In this document: in pieces, positions 20,703 to 29,908 of the stretch
Numbering within the stretch: the stretch's first letter is position 1
Layout: each line of letters starts with the position of its first letter
Origin: Lentisphaerota bacterium
GTDB taxonomy: Bacteria > Verrucomicrobiota > Lentisphaeria > Oligosphaerales > JABHEG01
NCBI GenBank assembly: GCA_018676675.1
Contig: JABHEG010000127.1
Location: forward strand, 1-64,000
DNA length: 64,000 nucleotides
Reading direction: 5' to 3'
Program-made: the position numbers and the translations under genes
The notes under the pieces: model-generated
What the model was told of the DNA's origin: nothing
Seen by the model: only the letters and a program-made list of their open reading frames with translations
The model's database searches: none

Positions 20703-22718
20703 ATGCAGAGACTCGCTTGGCATTTCGACTTCCATTCGCACGAATCCATCCGCATTGGCCACGATCCCGATCCGTCCGAGATGGCGGCAGAGCTGGCCGG
20801 AGCAGGAGTCGAAGAGATCATAACGTTTGCCAAATGTCACACGGGGTTTGCTTACTACCCGACCACGCATGGCACGCCCCACCCGAGAATGCGTGGAGAC
20901 TGTTTTGGTGAGGTCGCGACTGCGTGCCACCAGGCCGGCATCAACGTTCTGGCCTACATCAGTTTTGGTATCGACGGTGAAGGGGGCCGTCGTCACCCCG
21001 AATGGGCGCAGGTCCGGGATCCGTCTCGCGGGCCTCACATCTCCCCGGACCATTTCGTCTCCGTGTGCCCTTACACGCCCTATACTGATGATCTGATGCT
21101 CCCTATGATCCAGGAGATCATCGATACCTACCCTGTGAGAGGATTCTTCTTTGACACGATGGGGGCGATGGGCATCTGCCATTGCCGCTGGTGCCAGGCG
21201 GATTTCCGGGCCCGGCATGGGCGGGACATTCCTCTGACTGCTGAAGACCCCGCCTGGGGGACGTATGGAGCTTTCCGACGGGAACGGGCGTGGGACGTCG
21301 TGGGACGAGTTGGCCGCTACATCACGGATCAGAGCCCGGGAATGAAGGTGGGATTCAATTGGGTCGGCACCAGCCGGTATCCCGAGCGAATGCCGGAGGG
21401 CGTGACCTGCCTGACCTGTGACTACTCAACGACCGGTCCTCAATCGCTCCAGGCATCGTTCCACGCTGCCTATGGACAGACATCAGACCGGACGTGTGAC
21501 GTGATGTACACGATCATCAATCGGGGATGGGGAGACTGGGCGCCGCGCCCACTCCCAGGCCTGGAACAGACGGGCGTCACGATCTGGGCCCACGGTTGTC
21601 GGCCGTATCTTGGGGATCGCCTCCATCCCACCAATCGGCTTGACCCCATGTCACGTCGAGCCATCCGTTTCATGGGCGATGTCCAGGACCGGGTGGTCGC
21701 TGAACACCCGACGCCGGACGCTCGCATCCAGGCTGATATCGCAATCGTGATCGGCCCGGAATCTCAATATGGTTCAGACATGTCCAAGTTCGCCGCAGAC
21801 CGGTCCGGGACCGTTCCCATCCAGGGGATGCATCGTCTGCTCCTTGACGCGGGTCACTCATGTGCAATCACGGCTGAAGACACGCTGGAAGATGTGCTGG
21901 CGACCACACGCCTGGCGATCCTCTCAGAAAACCCCGCCATCTCTCCCGAGTCGGCTGCCCTTCTCAAGGACTTCGTCTGCGCCGGTGGGGGCCTTCTGAT
22001 CACCGGGACGATACCCAGCGTCGCCGGACAGCTATTGGACTGGACTGGCGTGGAGCGGGAAGATGCCCCCTGGCAGGATCACATCTACCTCCCACTCCTC
22101 TCCCCTTCCGAAGAACGCTCCCCGGTGCTCGTCCATGGCCCGTTCAGTCGCCTGCGAACAACGGATGCGGAAACGCTTCTGGAAGCCATCCAGCCCTACG
22201 ATTGTGCCTACGGCATGCGTTTCGGCCATGCCACCGGTCCCATCTCTTTCGAGTCAAGTGGGACCCCCGCCCTCACCCGGAAACGGATGGGGAAAGGAAG
22301 CGTGTGGTACCTGGAGGCCCCCATCGGGAGTGACTATGACAATGTCGCCAATTACTGGCAGGCGGAGTGGCTGAGAGACGTCCTCACTCAGGCCCTGCCA
22401 GCCCCAACCGTACGGATCATCTCGGATGCCGGTAACGTGGAAGCCGTTCCCCACGTCTCCCCTGAGAGTACCTGGGTATTCCTGATCAACCACGGCGGCG
22501 AACAACTGAGCTTCAACACGCGAACCGCACGCACATTCGGACCAGTCCCCCCGTACCCGATCGTCCTTGAGATCGCCCTGGCCGGACGTTCAGGCCCCAA
22601 GCGCGTCTCAGCGGCCGGGGCAGACCTGGCATTCGAACTCGACACGGGTAGCGGCATTCTGTCCGTCCCTCTCACTATGGACATCATCTGGCGGGTTGTG
22701 CAGATTGACTGGGAGTGA
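20703..22718 (+). CDS. Putative glycoside hydrolase (GHL6-like TIM barrel plus trimerisation-type domain)
   Basis: A 671-residue protein without a signal peptide. Residues 1-330 form a TIM-barrel-like domain: WHFDFHSHES at 6-15, VEEIITFAKCHTGFAYYPT, VLAYISFGID, and VRGFFFDTMG followed by CHCRWCQADF. This order matches hypothetical glycosyl hydrolase family 6 and alpha-L-fucosidase-like proteins; the Asp in FFFDTMG is a candidate catalytic residue. The region 340-500 (IAIVIGPESQYG, HRLLLDAGHSCAI, LKDFVCAGGGLLITG) resembles the beta-galactosidase trimerisation domain, and the C terminus is beta-rich. Intracellular oligosaccharide hydrolysis is inferred. The CHCRWC cysteines could bind metal. 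Confidence 0.65.
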   Translation: MQRLAWHFDFHSHESIRIGHDPDPSEMAAELAGAGVEEIITFAKCHTGFAYYPTTHGTPHPRMRGDCFGEVATACHQAGINVLAYISFGIDGEGGRRHPEWAQVRDPSRGPHISPDHFVSVCPYTPYTDDLMLPMIQEIIDTYPVRGFFFDTMGAMGICHCRWCQADFRARHGRDIPLTAEDPAWGTYGAFRRERAWDVVGRVGRYITDQSPGMKVGFNWVGTSRYPERMPEGVTCLTCDYSTTGPQSLQASFHAAYGQTSDRTCDVMYTIINRGWGDWAPRPLPGLEQTGVTIWAHGCRPYLGDRLHPTNRLDPMSRRAIRFMGDVQDRVVAEHPTPDARIQADIAIVIGPESQYGSDMSKFAADRSGTVPIQGMHRLLLDAGHSCAITAEDTLEDVLATTRLAILSENPAISPESAALLKDFVCAGGGLLITGTIPSVAGQLLDWTGVEREDAPWQDHIYLPLLSPSEERSPVLVHGPFSRLRTTDAETLLEAIQPYDCAYGMRFGHATGPISFESSGTPALTRKRMGKGSVWYLEAPIGSDYDNVANYWQAEWLRDVLTQALPAPTVRIISDAGNVEAVPHVSPESTWVFLINHGGEQLSFNTRTARTFGPVPPYPIVLEIALAGRSGPKRVSAAGADLAFELDTGSGILSVPLTMDIIWRVVQIDWE

Positions 22719-22934
22719 TGGGTAAGGTCAACATCACGGGAGGCCCTGGAGCCGGCTGTGAATGGCGAGGCGGCCTCTGGGGCACGCCCTGAGCCACCAC
22801 CAATAGTTGAATTCCACACTTCATATATTACATTTGTGAAGTTTTTGTGAATTAAGAACCTTCCTGTAAAAACGCAGACTCAGCGGCCGATGAGTCGGTA
22901 TTCTCCCTGAGTCCGGAAATCAAGGAAAGAGCCC

Positions 22935-23579
22935 ATGCCCGAGCCTAGTAAGCCACGCTTCCGCTTTACCCTCATCGAGCTGCTCGTCGTTATCGCGATC
23001 ATCGCGATTCTGGCAGCGATGCTCCTGCCTGCCCTTCAGCAGGCCCGAGCCAAGGCCCTGAAATCAAACTGCGGTGGAAATCTCAAGCAGATCGCTCTGG
23101 GGTCGATTATGTATATGGACGATTACGACATGTTCTGTCACGGCCGTGGCCAGCGTTCCCCGACCAACTCATCCTGGATGTGGATGATATCAGATTACGT
23201 CGGAGACGCAGCGCTGTTCAAGTGTCCCGTTGACAGCAGCCCGCACAGCTGGCGCAAGCCCCCAGTTTCCTCTTACGGCTGGAACTGCCGCGCGGGTGGT
23301 GCCGACAACTCGACGCGGATGCTGATGTCTTTTACCGAGCCCACCCGGACCTACATGTTCCAGGACCACGATAATGCGTGTGCAAAGTCCAGTCGCACAT
23401 GCGGTTGCGGTTGCGGTGGGGTTTCATCGCTCCAGACCCGGATCGAGAAGGGCGTCATCCGTCACCAGAAGCAGGCTAACGTTGTCTACTTTGATGGTCA
23501 TGTCGAGTCGCGCACATCCTTCCAGATGAATCCTGATTGGGGCGGCACGCAGAATCCGCACTACAACTACAATCCCTGA
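22935..23579 (+). CDS. Prepilin-like protein with H-X9-DG C-terminal motif
   Basis: A 214-residue pseudopilin. RFTLIELLVVIAIIAILAAMLLPALQQARAKA at 10-41 is a classic class-III prepilin leader with Phe at +1 and Glu at +5. Leader removal and N-methylation would be done by a prepilin peptidase not in this window. The end carries a VIRHQKQANVVYFDGHVESR block, the H-X9-DG signature typical of large paralogous families in Lentisphaerota and Planctomycetota. Such proteins are often numerous and of unknown role. It stands alone, 13 kb from the pilus motor genes, between carbohydrate genes. Confidence 0.92.
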   Translation: MPEPSKPRFRFTLIELLVVIAIIAILAAMLLPALQQARAKALKSNCGGNLKQIALGSIMYMDDYDMFCHGRGQRSPTNSSWMWMISDYVGDAALFKCPVDSSPHSWRKPPVSSYGWNCRAGGADNSTRMLMSFTEPTRTYMFQDHDNACAKSSRTCGCGCGGVSSLQTRIEKGVIRHQKQANVVYFDGHVESRTSFQMNPDWGGTQNPHYNYNP

Positions 23580-23607
23580 GGACCGCTGAAACCAGGGATT
23601 CCACACG

Positions 23608-23660
23608 GGGCCAAGCCTCCGGAAACACTGCCTGATGCCGGGCAGCCGGGGACTTGGCCC
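23608..23660 (+). terminator. Strong GC-rich hairpin after the prepilin-like gene
   Basis: GGGCCAAG (23608-23615) pairs with CTTGGCCC (23653-23660), and the inner arms CCTCCGG and CCGGGGA extend the stem with two mismatches. It lies 29 bases past the stop codon. There is no strong U-run after it (TGTTGCG), so an intrinsic terminator is only one reading; transcript 3'-end protection is another. Confidence 0.45.
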
Positions 23661-23777
23661 TGTTGCGTTCACAGCCACGCTCGGAATACGCTTGCGAAGA
23701 GGGGGCCCGATGGTATATGTAGTCCGTGAAACCGGCTTGGTGCCGACTGCCTGCAGATAACACAAGGAGCCCCCTCA

Positions 23778-24554
23778 ATGGCAACGATCCCGATTGGTCT
23801 TGAGCTCTACTCGGTCCGCCATGGTCTGGAAAATGATGTCCGTGGAACGCTCAAGGCGGTGGCGGATATGGGTTATGCAGGGGTTGAGTTCGCCGGGCCT
23901 CCGAGGAACGAAGCAACGTATCTGCGCGAGCTCCTCGATGAGTTCGGTCTGGTCTGTTGCGGCTGGCACTGCCCCTACAATCTGGTCCAAGATGATCAGC
24001 TTGAGGCCACCGTCGAGCGGAACAAGATCCTTGGCAACAAGTTCGTGATCGTTCCCGGAATCCCCGGTGAGCTCCGCCAGACCCGGGACGACTGGCTGAA
24101 AATTGCCGCTTTTTTCAACGAACTCGCGGAGAAACTCGCTCCACACGGTCTGGTGACCGGGTACCACAACCACCACATCGAATTTGCGGAGCTCGACGGC
24201 GAACAGCCCTGGGATACGCTCTTTGGTAACACGCGCAAAGACGTCGTCATGCAACTCGATACAGGGAACGCACGGTTTGGCGGCGGCGATGTTGTCTCCA
24301 TCCTTAAGAAGTATCCCGGGCGCTCCCAAAGCACCCACCTCAAGCCCTACTCCGTGGCGGCAGTGAAGGACGACCCACGGGATGGATTCCGGCCTCTCTT
24401 CGACGCCGACGACACCCCTTGGCAAGAGGTGTTCTCTCTCTGCGAGACAACCGGCGATACAGAGTGGTACGTTGTTGAGTACGAGTGTGATGCCTACCCG
24501 CCACTGGAAGCCGTTGAACGCTGCCTCCAGCAGTTGCGGGCGATGGGCAAGTGA
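23778..24554 (+). CDS. Sugar phosphate isomerase/epimerase family protein
   Basis: A 258-residue xylose-isomerase-like TIM-barrel protein: IGLELYSVRHGLENDVRGTL at 6-25, MGYAGVEFAG, CCGWHCPYN, GYHNHHIEF (the metal-binding His segment), QLDTGNARFGG, STHLKP, and EWYVVEYE at the end. These match the order of metal ligands (Glu, His, Asp, His, Glu) in this superfamily. The exact sugar is unknown; neighbours suggest catabolism of sugars released by the hydrolases here. It is cytoplasmic. ATG 23778 is preceded by AAGGAGCC. The gene is co-directional with the large secreted protein that follows by 115 bases. Confidence 0.88.
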   Translation: MATIPIGLELYSVRHGLENDVRGTLKAVADMGYAGVEFAGPPRNEATYLRELLDEFGLVCCGWHCPYNLVQDDQLEATVERNKILGNKFVIVPGIPGELRQTRDDWLKIAAFFNELAEKLAPHGLVTGYHNHHIEFAELDGEQPWDTLFGNTRKDVVMQLDTGNARFGGGDVVSILKKYPGRSQSTHLKPYSVAAVKDDPRDGFRPLFDADDTPWQEVFSLCETTGDTEWYVVEYECDAYPPLEAVERCLQQLRAMGK

Positions 24555-24669
24555 ACTAGTCACACGGGGAAGAACACCCCCTTGATGTGACGGATCAAGA
24601 CCACCGTGTGCTTTGGGGCAGGGGAGAGCATACGCTCCTTTTCCACGCCAAAACCGGAAGCGAGTGACC

Positions 24670-27600
24670 ATGAAGCGATTGCCTGTCGCGCTAGCCCTCC
24701 TCTGCATCTTCATCCACCGCGCTGCTGCGTTTTCTCCCCCGGTGGACCAGGCGGGAGCCCTGAGGATGAGCATCGAGGGCGTCCCGAAAGAGACTCCCCT
24801 CGACAAGGCATTGCGCTTTACGGTGGTTCTCCAGCAGACGGCCGATGTGCCTGTCAGAGGCGTTCTGTCAGTCTTCCTGAACGATGATTGGGAGGTCTCA
24901 GGTGAGGCTCTGCTCCCTGTAGACATGCCTGGCCGAGGGACCATCGAACGGACGTTTGAAGCCAAGGCCAAAGAGAGGGCCCTTGCGGCCTACTATCCGG
25001 TGCACGCCCAGGCTGATCTCGTTGCCGGACATACACCCGTCAGGCTCCATCCAATCGCTGTGTTCCAGACGACCAGACCCGCAACCCGCCTCCCGTCTGA
25101 AGCCCAGGACTCACAGCCCGCGTCGAGCCGCTATTCCTGCCTGAACGCCCCAGCCCCAATCACGGTCGATGGAGTGCTTGACGAGTGGACCACGGCCGTC
25201 CCCGTTTTCCTTGGTCCCGATCAGTGCAGCATGGGGACGATCCTCCCGGAGAGTTTCGGAGCGCTGTTCCGGGCCGGGCACCGAGATGGAACGCTCTTCC
25301 TGGCCCTGCGTGTCAGCGATGACGATGTGAGCTGCAGGGATACCAGCACACCTGACTTCATGAACAGCGACTATGTACGCATCTACCTGTCACCTGAAGC
25401 GCCTGATCAGGTTTCTTCCGGGTACTTGCAGGAAACGGACATCGTTCTGGCTGTCAGCGTTCTCGGAAACGGTGACTCGCCGGATGTCGTCATCCCGAAG
25501 TATGGGTATCCCACCCGTCGTGACCTCCCTCTCTCCGCCTGCCGCTTCGCCTGTCAACGTACGCCCGATGGCTACGCGTTCGAGGCGGCTCTTCCGTTGT
25601 CTCTCTTCGGCAAGCGGTCATCTCCCGATGCACCTTTCGGGCTGAATATCCTGATCGGAGACGCAGACAGAGGTCGACGGGTTGGTGAAGTCAGCCTCGG
25701 GCGCCGCATTCCGGAATACTGGCTCCGCAGGGAGAGCTTTGTTCCCGTGGATCTGCAGACCGCGACAGTTCCCAGGGACACGTCGGCACGGACCCTCCCT
25801 CTTGTGACGCTCACCCCGCGTTCATGGGGTCTTGAGCGCTTCATGAATGGCCGTGTATCGATCGCTGTCGGGGACGACACAACGGTTCTGCCAGTCGGTT
25901 GGAGGGGCACCCATCAAGACAGCGGCACATCCTGGCAAGTGAGACATGTAAAGAGAGGCGGAGAAGAATTGGCCGCCATCAACATTCACCCTCCTTACCG
26001 GAAGGGATCAGGGACAGTCTTCTGCGAATACCGGCTGCAGCTGCCGGAAGTGACACCGATCGCCTTGGAGTTCCAGACCGCCATCCGCGACAACTCAGAG
26101 AGAGAACCGCCCAGCGACGGAGTCGAATTCCGCGTTCTGGCCAGAACAGCCGATCAAGACACAGACAAGCAGCTGTTCACCCGTTTTACGACGGCGAAGA
26201 CCTGGGAGTCAGGAACCGCATCTCTGGACCACCTGGCCGGCAAGGACGTCATTCTCTCCCTGTGGAACGGCAGTGGTCCCGACAATAACACTACCTGCGA
26301 TTCCGCTTACTGGGGGGCTCCGACGCTCGTGGTCGGGGTGAGACCGGAACCTGTCTCAGAGGCCGAGTGGGAAGCACGAACAAGTCAGGCCGAAGGTCGT
26401 GCGAAAGAGGCGGCCGCAGGTAAGTCAGCCGAAGATACGTTTCTTCTCGGGGGGCCGAACGGAGCCTATGGCGTGGCCTTTATTCCGGGGAAGCACGGTC
26501 TTGTTGATGGCGTTCTCTCCTTCGCAGGTGACAATCGACTGCTCTCCTTCCGTGGTTTCGATATCGAGCTAGATGGAAGAGCCGCCAGTGGTCTGCGCTC
26601 GGAGGCCACGATCACCGGAATTGAGACCACCTTCCGCCCGAACTCGGTCCGCATAGACCACACCCTCGATACGCCCGAAGGGACAGTTCCTGTCCGAGCA
26701 GATCTTCGGGTTGTACGTGGTGCTCTTTCAGTCTCTTTCTCGATGCCGGGAGTGACCCGCAATGCGCGCGGTGAGCCACGCTTCACACGGCTTGGTATCG
26801 GCCCGTCCAGTGCCACCATACACCGGGTCTACGCGGGGTTCGGAAATGTGGTTGAAAACCCAAGTTCATTCAAGATCCGGGCAGGAGGATTCCAGCTCTC
26901 CACACGTCACGTCGGGGCTGACTATCTCAACGCTCTCAGCCTCCTTCAGGCATCTGATATCTACCCCGACGCCCTTGTGTGCAGACCGGATGAGAACCTG
27001 TTCCAACTCCAGACACTTCACGATGCCCGGATTCTCCTGATTCCCTCAGGCGCAGGCGCTTTTTCTGCGGCCCGCCATTACCGGGATCTCAGTGGCTTCA
27101 AGCCAGGGAAAGGGACAAAGCGCCTGATGGGACGCATGTGCCTTGATCAGTGGGGCGGCCCGTACGATGCCGCGACCAGCGATATCGAACGGGCGGCCGC
27201 CTACGGGCTCACCCACTCGGTCTTTGTAAAACACGTCTGGCAACGTTGGGGATATGATTACCGACTCCCGGAGATATACCCCCCCCGCGACGGCCTGGAG
27301 GCGTTCAAGAAACTAGCTGATGCTTGCCGTAAGAGCGACATTCTCTTCGCTCCACACGACAACTACATCGATTTCTACCCCGACGCCCAGGGCTTCAGCT
27401 ATGATCACATCATCTTCAATCGCGATGGAACGCCACAGAAGGCGTGGTTCAACAAGGGGCGCAGAGCACAGAGCTACCGATGGTTGCCGCACGCCTTCAT
27501 GCCGTGGCTCAGAGAGAATATGACGCTTATCAAGAGAGGTCTTTCCCCTACCTCGCTCTTTATCGATGTTTTCTCAGCTATCTATCCCCTGGACTACTAT

Positions 27601-29034
27601 GATCGCGATGGCACGTTCTACACCAGAAATCGAACGCTCCGGGAGTGGTCCGACGCGTTCGACGTCTCCCGGGCCATTCTCGGCCGGGGAGCACCAATGC
27701 TCTGTGAAGCCGGCCACGACGGCCTTATCGGGTCGCTGGATGGCGGCCAAGCCGACCACTACTCAGCGTCAAGATGGGGTATTGAGGGGACGGCAGCCAC
27801 CCGCACACCATGGCATGACATGGCTACCCATGGTCGCTTTGTCCTTCTCGCAGGAGGTCTTGGGCACCGCTATGGTGATAAGGATCCCGCCCACACATAC
27901 GGAACCGATGATTACCTCTCCAATACGGTCATTGGCGGGCGAAACCCCATGTCCGACGGTCCCTTCAGTCGCCGAGCAGTAATGACATATTGGTTGTTGC
28001 ACGATGTCTGTAACACCCTTTCACACCTGGACCTCGAGGCACACCAGTTCGTTGGGGACAGCATCTATCGACAACACACGCGTTTCTCCAGAAAGAGCGG
28101 TGTATGGACAAATCGGGGAGAGGGGAACTGGCAGGTCCACGGGTTCGCTCTCCCCAAATACGGCTTTCTGGCCCGAACCCACCAAGGGGAAGCTGGAGTC
28201 GTGGAGATTCAGGGACAGAGAGTGGGGTTTGCCCGAGGCCGAGACTCGCTCTTCGTCGATGCGCGACCGCCTCACCTTTCCGGCCGGAAGCGTGATGTGT
28301 CTACCCGCGTCATAGGGGGACGATATCTTGGGGACGGCACCTTCGAGGTTGATGTGGAATGGGAAGTCAAGAGGAGTCTGGAGCCCGGGCTTCGACCGTT
28401 TGTCCACATTGGGCACCAAAGAACAGGCGATCAAGGCGAACAGATTGCCCACCACGGGTCCATGAATCTGCCAGAGGACGCCCTCACCAAAACAGGGCTC
28501 TATGCGGTCACTATCCAAGCGGAAATTCCTCCCACCTCGTTCGGTGGAGAGTACGAGCTTCGGTACGGCCTCTACAATCCGGGCAAGGGGGGATACCGCA
28601 TCCGGGCTGAAGGAAACTTGGAGGGAGACCGCCTGCGCGGTGGGAAACTCCTGGTCACAATAGAAAACGGCAAAATCAAGAGTGGTGACTACGTTGAGGA
28701 GCACTTCCTCGACAATGCGCTTGGCCTCAACACACACCAACGGAAGATAGATTTTGGACCTGTCGTGACGAATGGTGCATTCCGGATGATGATGGGTGAT
28801 TCCGAGTGGACTCTGATTCCGTTGCCCAACTCCAAACCGTTCCAGGCTGAGTGTAGGCTTGCCCAGCTCGGAGTACCCGCCAACGCGTCCGCAATCCTCA
28901 CGCCTGTCACCATAGAAGGCGTCCGCAAGGGGGGTATTCCCCTTAAGTCCGCCGCAGGGATTCTGAGCCTGTCCCTTGATGCCGAATATTTCGCCTACAC
29001 CATTCGCTTCTCCGGGCCCGGAAAGGGCAAGTGA
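24670..29034 (+). CDS. Giant secreted putative glycoside hydrolase with CBM9-like domain
   Basis: A 1454-residue protein starting at ATG 24670 with a clear signal peptide (MKRLPVALALLCIFIHRAAA). Residues about 160-350 (ITVDGVLDEWTTAVPVFL, LFLALRVSDDDVS) form a CBM9/DOMON-like carbohydrate-binding module. The middle (about 600-830) is a beta-rich domain of galactose-mutarotase type. The region about 830-1130 (LMGRMCLDQWGG, SVFVKHVWQRWGYDY, LFAPHDNYIDFYPD, SLFIDVFSAIYPLDYYDRDG, PMLCEAGHDGLIGS) is a TIM-barrel-like glycosidase resembling the DUF5696 group; FIDVFSA and CEAGHD hold candidate catalytic acids. The C terminus is another beta region. It likely attacks a complex polysaccharide outside the cell. 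Confidence 0.65.
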   Translation: MKRLPVALALLCIFIHRAAAFSPPVDQAGALRMSIEGVPKETPLDKALRFTVVLQQTADVPVRGVLSVFLNDDWEVSGEALLPVDMPGRGTIERTFEAKAKERALAAYYPVHAQADLVAGHTPVRLHPIAVFQTTRPATRLPSEAQDSQPASSRYSCLNAPAPITVDGVLDEWTTAVPVFLGPDQCSMGTILPESFGALFRAGHRDGTLFLALRVSDDDVSCRDTSTPDFMNSDYVRIYLSPEAPDQVSSGYLQETDIVLAVSVLGNGDSPDVVIPKYGYPTRRDLPLSACRFACQRTPDGYAFEAALPLSLFGKRSSPDAPFGLNILIGDADRGRRVGEVSLGRRIPEYWLRRESFVPVDLQTATVPRDTSARTLPLVTLTPRSWGLERFMNGRVSIAVGDDTTVLPVGWRGTHQDSGTSWQVRHVKRGGEELAAINIHPPYRKGSGTVFCEYRLQLPEVTPIALEFQTAIRDNSEREPPSDGVEFRVLARTADQDTDKQLFTRFTTAKTWESGTASLDHLAGKDVILSLWNGSGPDNNTTCDSAYWGAPTLVVGVRPEPVSEAEWEARTSQAEGRAKEAAAGKSAEDTFLLGGPNGAYGVAFIPGKHGLVDGVLSFAGDNRLLSFRGFDIELDGRAASGLRSEATITGIETTFRPNSVRIDHTLDTPEGTVPVRADLRVVRGALSVSFSMPGVTRNARGEPRFTRLGIGPSSATIHRVYAGFGNVVENPSSFKIRAGGFQLSTRHVGADYLNALSLLQASDIYPDALVCRPDENLFQLQTLHDARILLIPSGAGAFSAARHYRDLSGFKPGKGTKRLMGRMCLDQWGGPYDAATSDIERAAAYGLTHSVFVKHVWQRWGYDYRLPEIYPPRDGLEAFKKLADACRKSDILFAPHDNYIDFYPDAQGFSYDHIIFNRDGTPQKAWFNKGRRAQSYRWLPHAFMPWLRENMTLIKRGLSPTSLFIDVFSAIYPLDYYDRDGTFYTRNRTLREWSDAFDVSRAILGRGAPMLCEAGHDGLIGSLDGGQADHYSASRWGIEGTAATRTPWHDMATHGRFVLLAGGLGHRYGDKDPAHTYGTDDYLSNTVIGGRNPMSDGPFSRRAVMTYWLLHDVCNTLSHLDLEAHQFVGDSIYRQHTRFSRKSGVWTNRGEGNWQVHGFALPKYGFLARTHQGEAGVVEIQGQRVGFARGRDSLFVDARPPHLSGRKRDVSTRVIGGRYLGDGTFEVDVEWEVKRSLEPGLRPFVHIGHQRTGDQGEQIAHHGSMNLPEDALTKTGLYAVTIQAEIPPTSFGGEYELRYGLYNPGKGGYRIRAEGNLEGDRLRGGKLLVTIENGKIKSGDYVEEHFLDNALGLNTHQRKIDFGPVVTNGAFRMMMGDSEWTLIPLPNSKPFQAECRLAQLGVPANASAILTPVTIEGVRKGGIPLKSAAGILSLSLDAEYFAYTIRFSGPGKGK

Positions 29035-29111
29035 TCCGGTCAATTGTGGCGAACTTAAGGACGTCTCAGCCGTCCCTATGGGGTGAATGCCTTACCGAAG
29101 GGGTCCTTTCT

Positions 29112-29870
29112 GTGAAAATTGCCGGCCTCCTGGGAGTTCTCCTCATCCTCTGTGCTTTGATCGTTGTGTCCGTCTGGGCATGGCTCCTTTGGCGTTGGCA
29201 CCGCCTTTGCCGCAGGAGAGCCATGTTCCGCGTGCTGGCGGATGACCTTCGCCTTTCCTGCCTCCACGACGGTCCATCCATACGTCCAAAGGCCAAGTCC
29301 CCCGTCGATCCCCCCGAAGTCGATGCACACATTGCCGGCCGGCTGGGAGGTTTCCACATCGACATGTACGAACGCCTCCAGATTCACCGAACACAGGGTG
29401 TGCCAACAGAGACCCAGACCGTGGTTGAAGTGAGTGGTTTCGACATCCCTCTACCAACGTTCCGCATCATGCCTGCAGACTCCCACGACCGAGCCATCCA
29501 CAAAGTCCTGGGTACGCCGCAGGTTTCCCTTGGCGAAGACGTTGATTTCAACGACAACAACACCCTCACAGGTCGTGACAAGAAGGGAATACAGATTCTG
29601 TTTCGGGCTGGAGTAGCCGAGCAGTTCAGGAAGAACACTGACCTTTGGCTCTTCTCAACCGGGGAATCGCTGCGCTTCTCACGCTATGAGAGGCTCCTCC
29701 CACTCGAAGAGGTGAAGCGTCTGCTGTCTGACGCCCTCAGAGTGGCCTCAGCGGTTCGGGAAGCAACCGAAGGGGGGTTGGGTACGGGGAACGAAGGGGG
29801 AGATGCCTCGGCCCCACAGACGGGAGCTGAGATGCTGAGCTGGTGGACTAAGGAAGACGAACGCGACTGA
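29112..29870 (+). CDS. Single-span membrane protein of unknown function
   Basis: I do not recognise this family. I prefer the GTG at 29112, with AAGGGG upstream, over an earlier in-frame GTG at 29031. This gives a 252-residue protein whose first 30 residues are a membrane span (IAGLLGVLLILCALIVVSVWAWLLW) followed by a basic RWHRLCRRR, so the bulk is cytoplasmic by the positive-inside rule. The soluble part has two beta-rich stretches and a helix with LPLEEVKRLLSDALRVASAVREA, then a Gly-rich tail. It lies 77 bases after the secreted hydrolase and may be co-transcribed. Confidence 0.6.
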   Translation: MKIAGLLGVLLILCALIVVSVWAWLLWRWHRLCRRRAMFRVLADDLRLSCLHDGPSIRPKAKSPVDPPEVDAHIAGRLGGFHIDMYERLQIHRTQGVPTETQTVVEVSGFDIPLPTFRIMPADSHDRAIHKVLGTPQVSLGEDVDFNDNNTLTGRDKKGIQILFRAGVAEQFRKNTDLWLFSTGESLRFSRYERLLPLEEVKRLLSDALRVASAVREATEGGLGTGNEGGDASAPQTGAEMLSWWTKEDERD

Positions 29871-29908
29871 ATCCCATGCCCATCACGAATAGGCAGACAC
29901 AGAACTCC

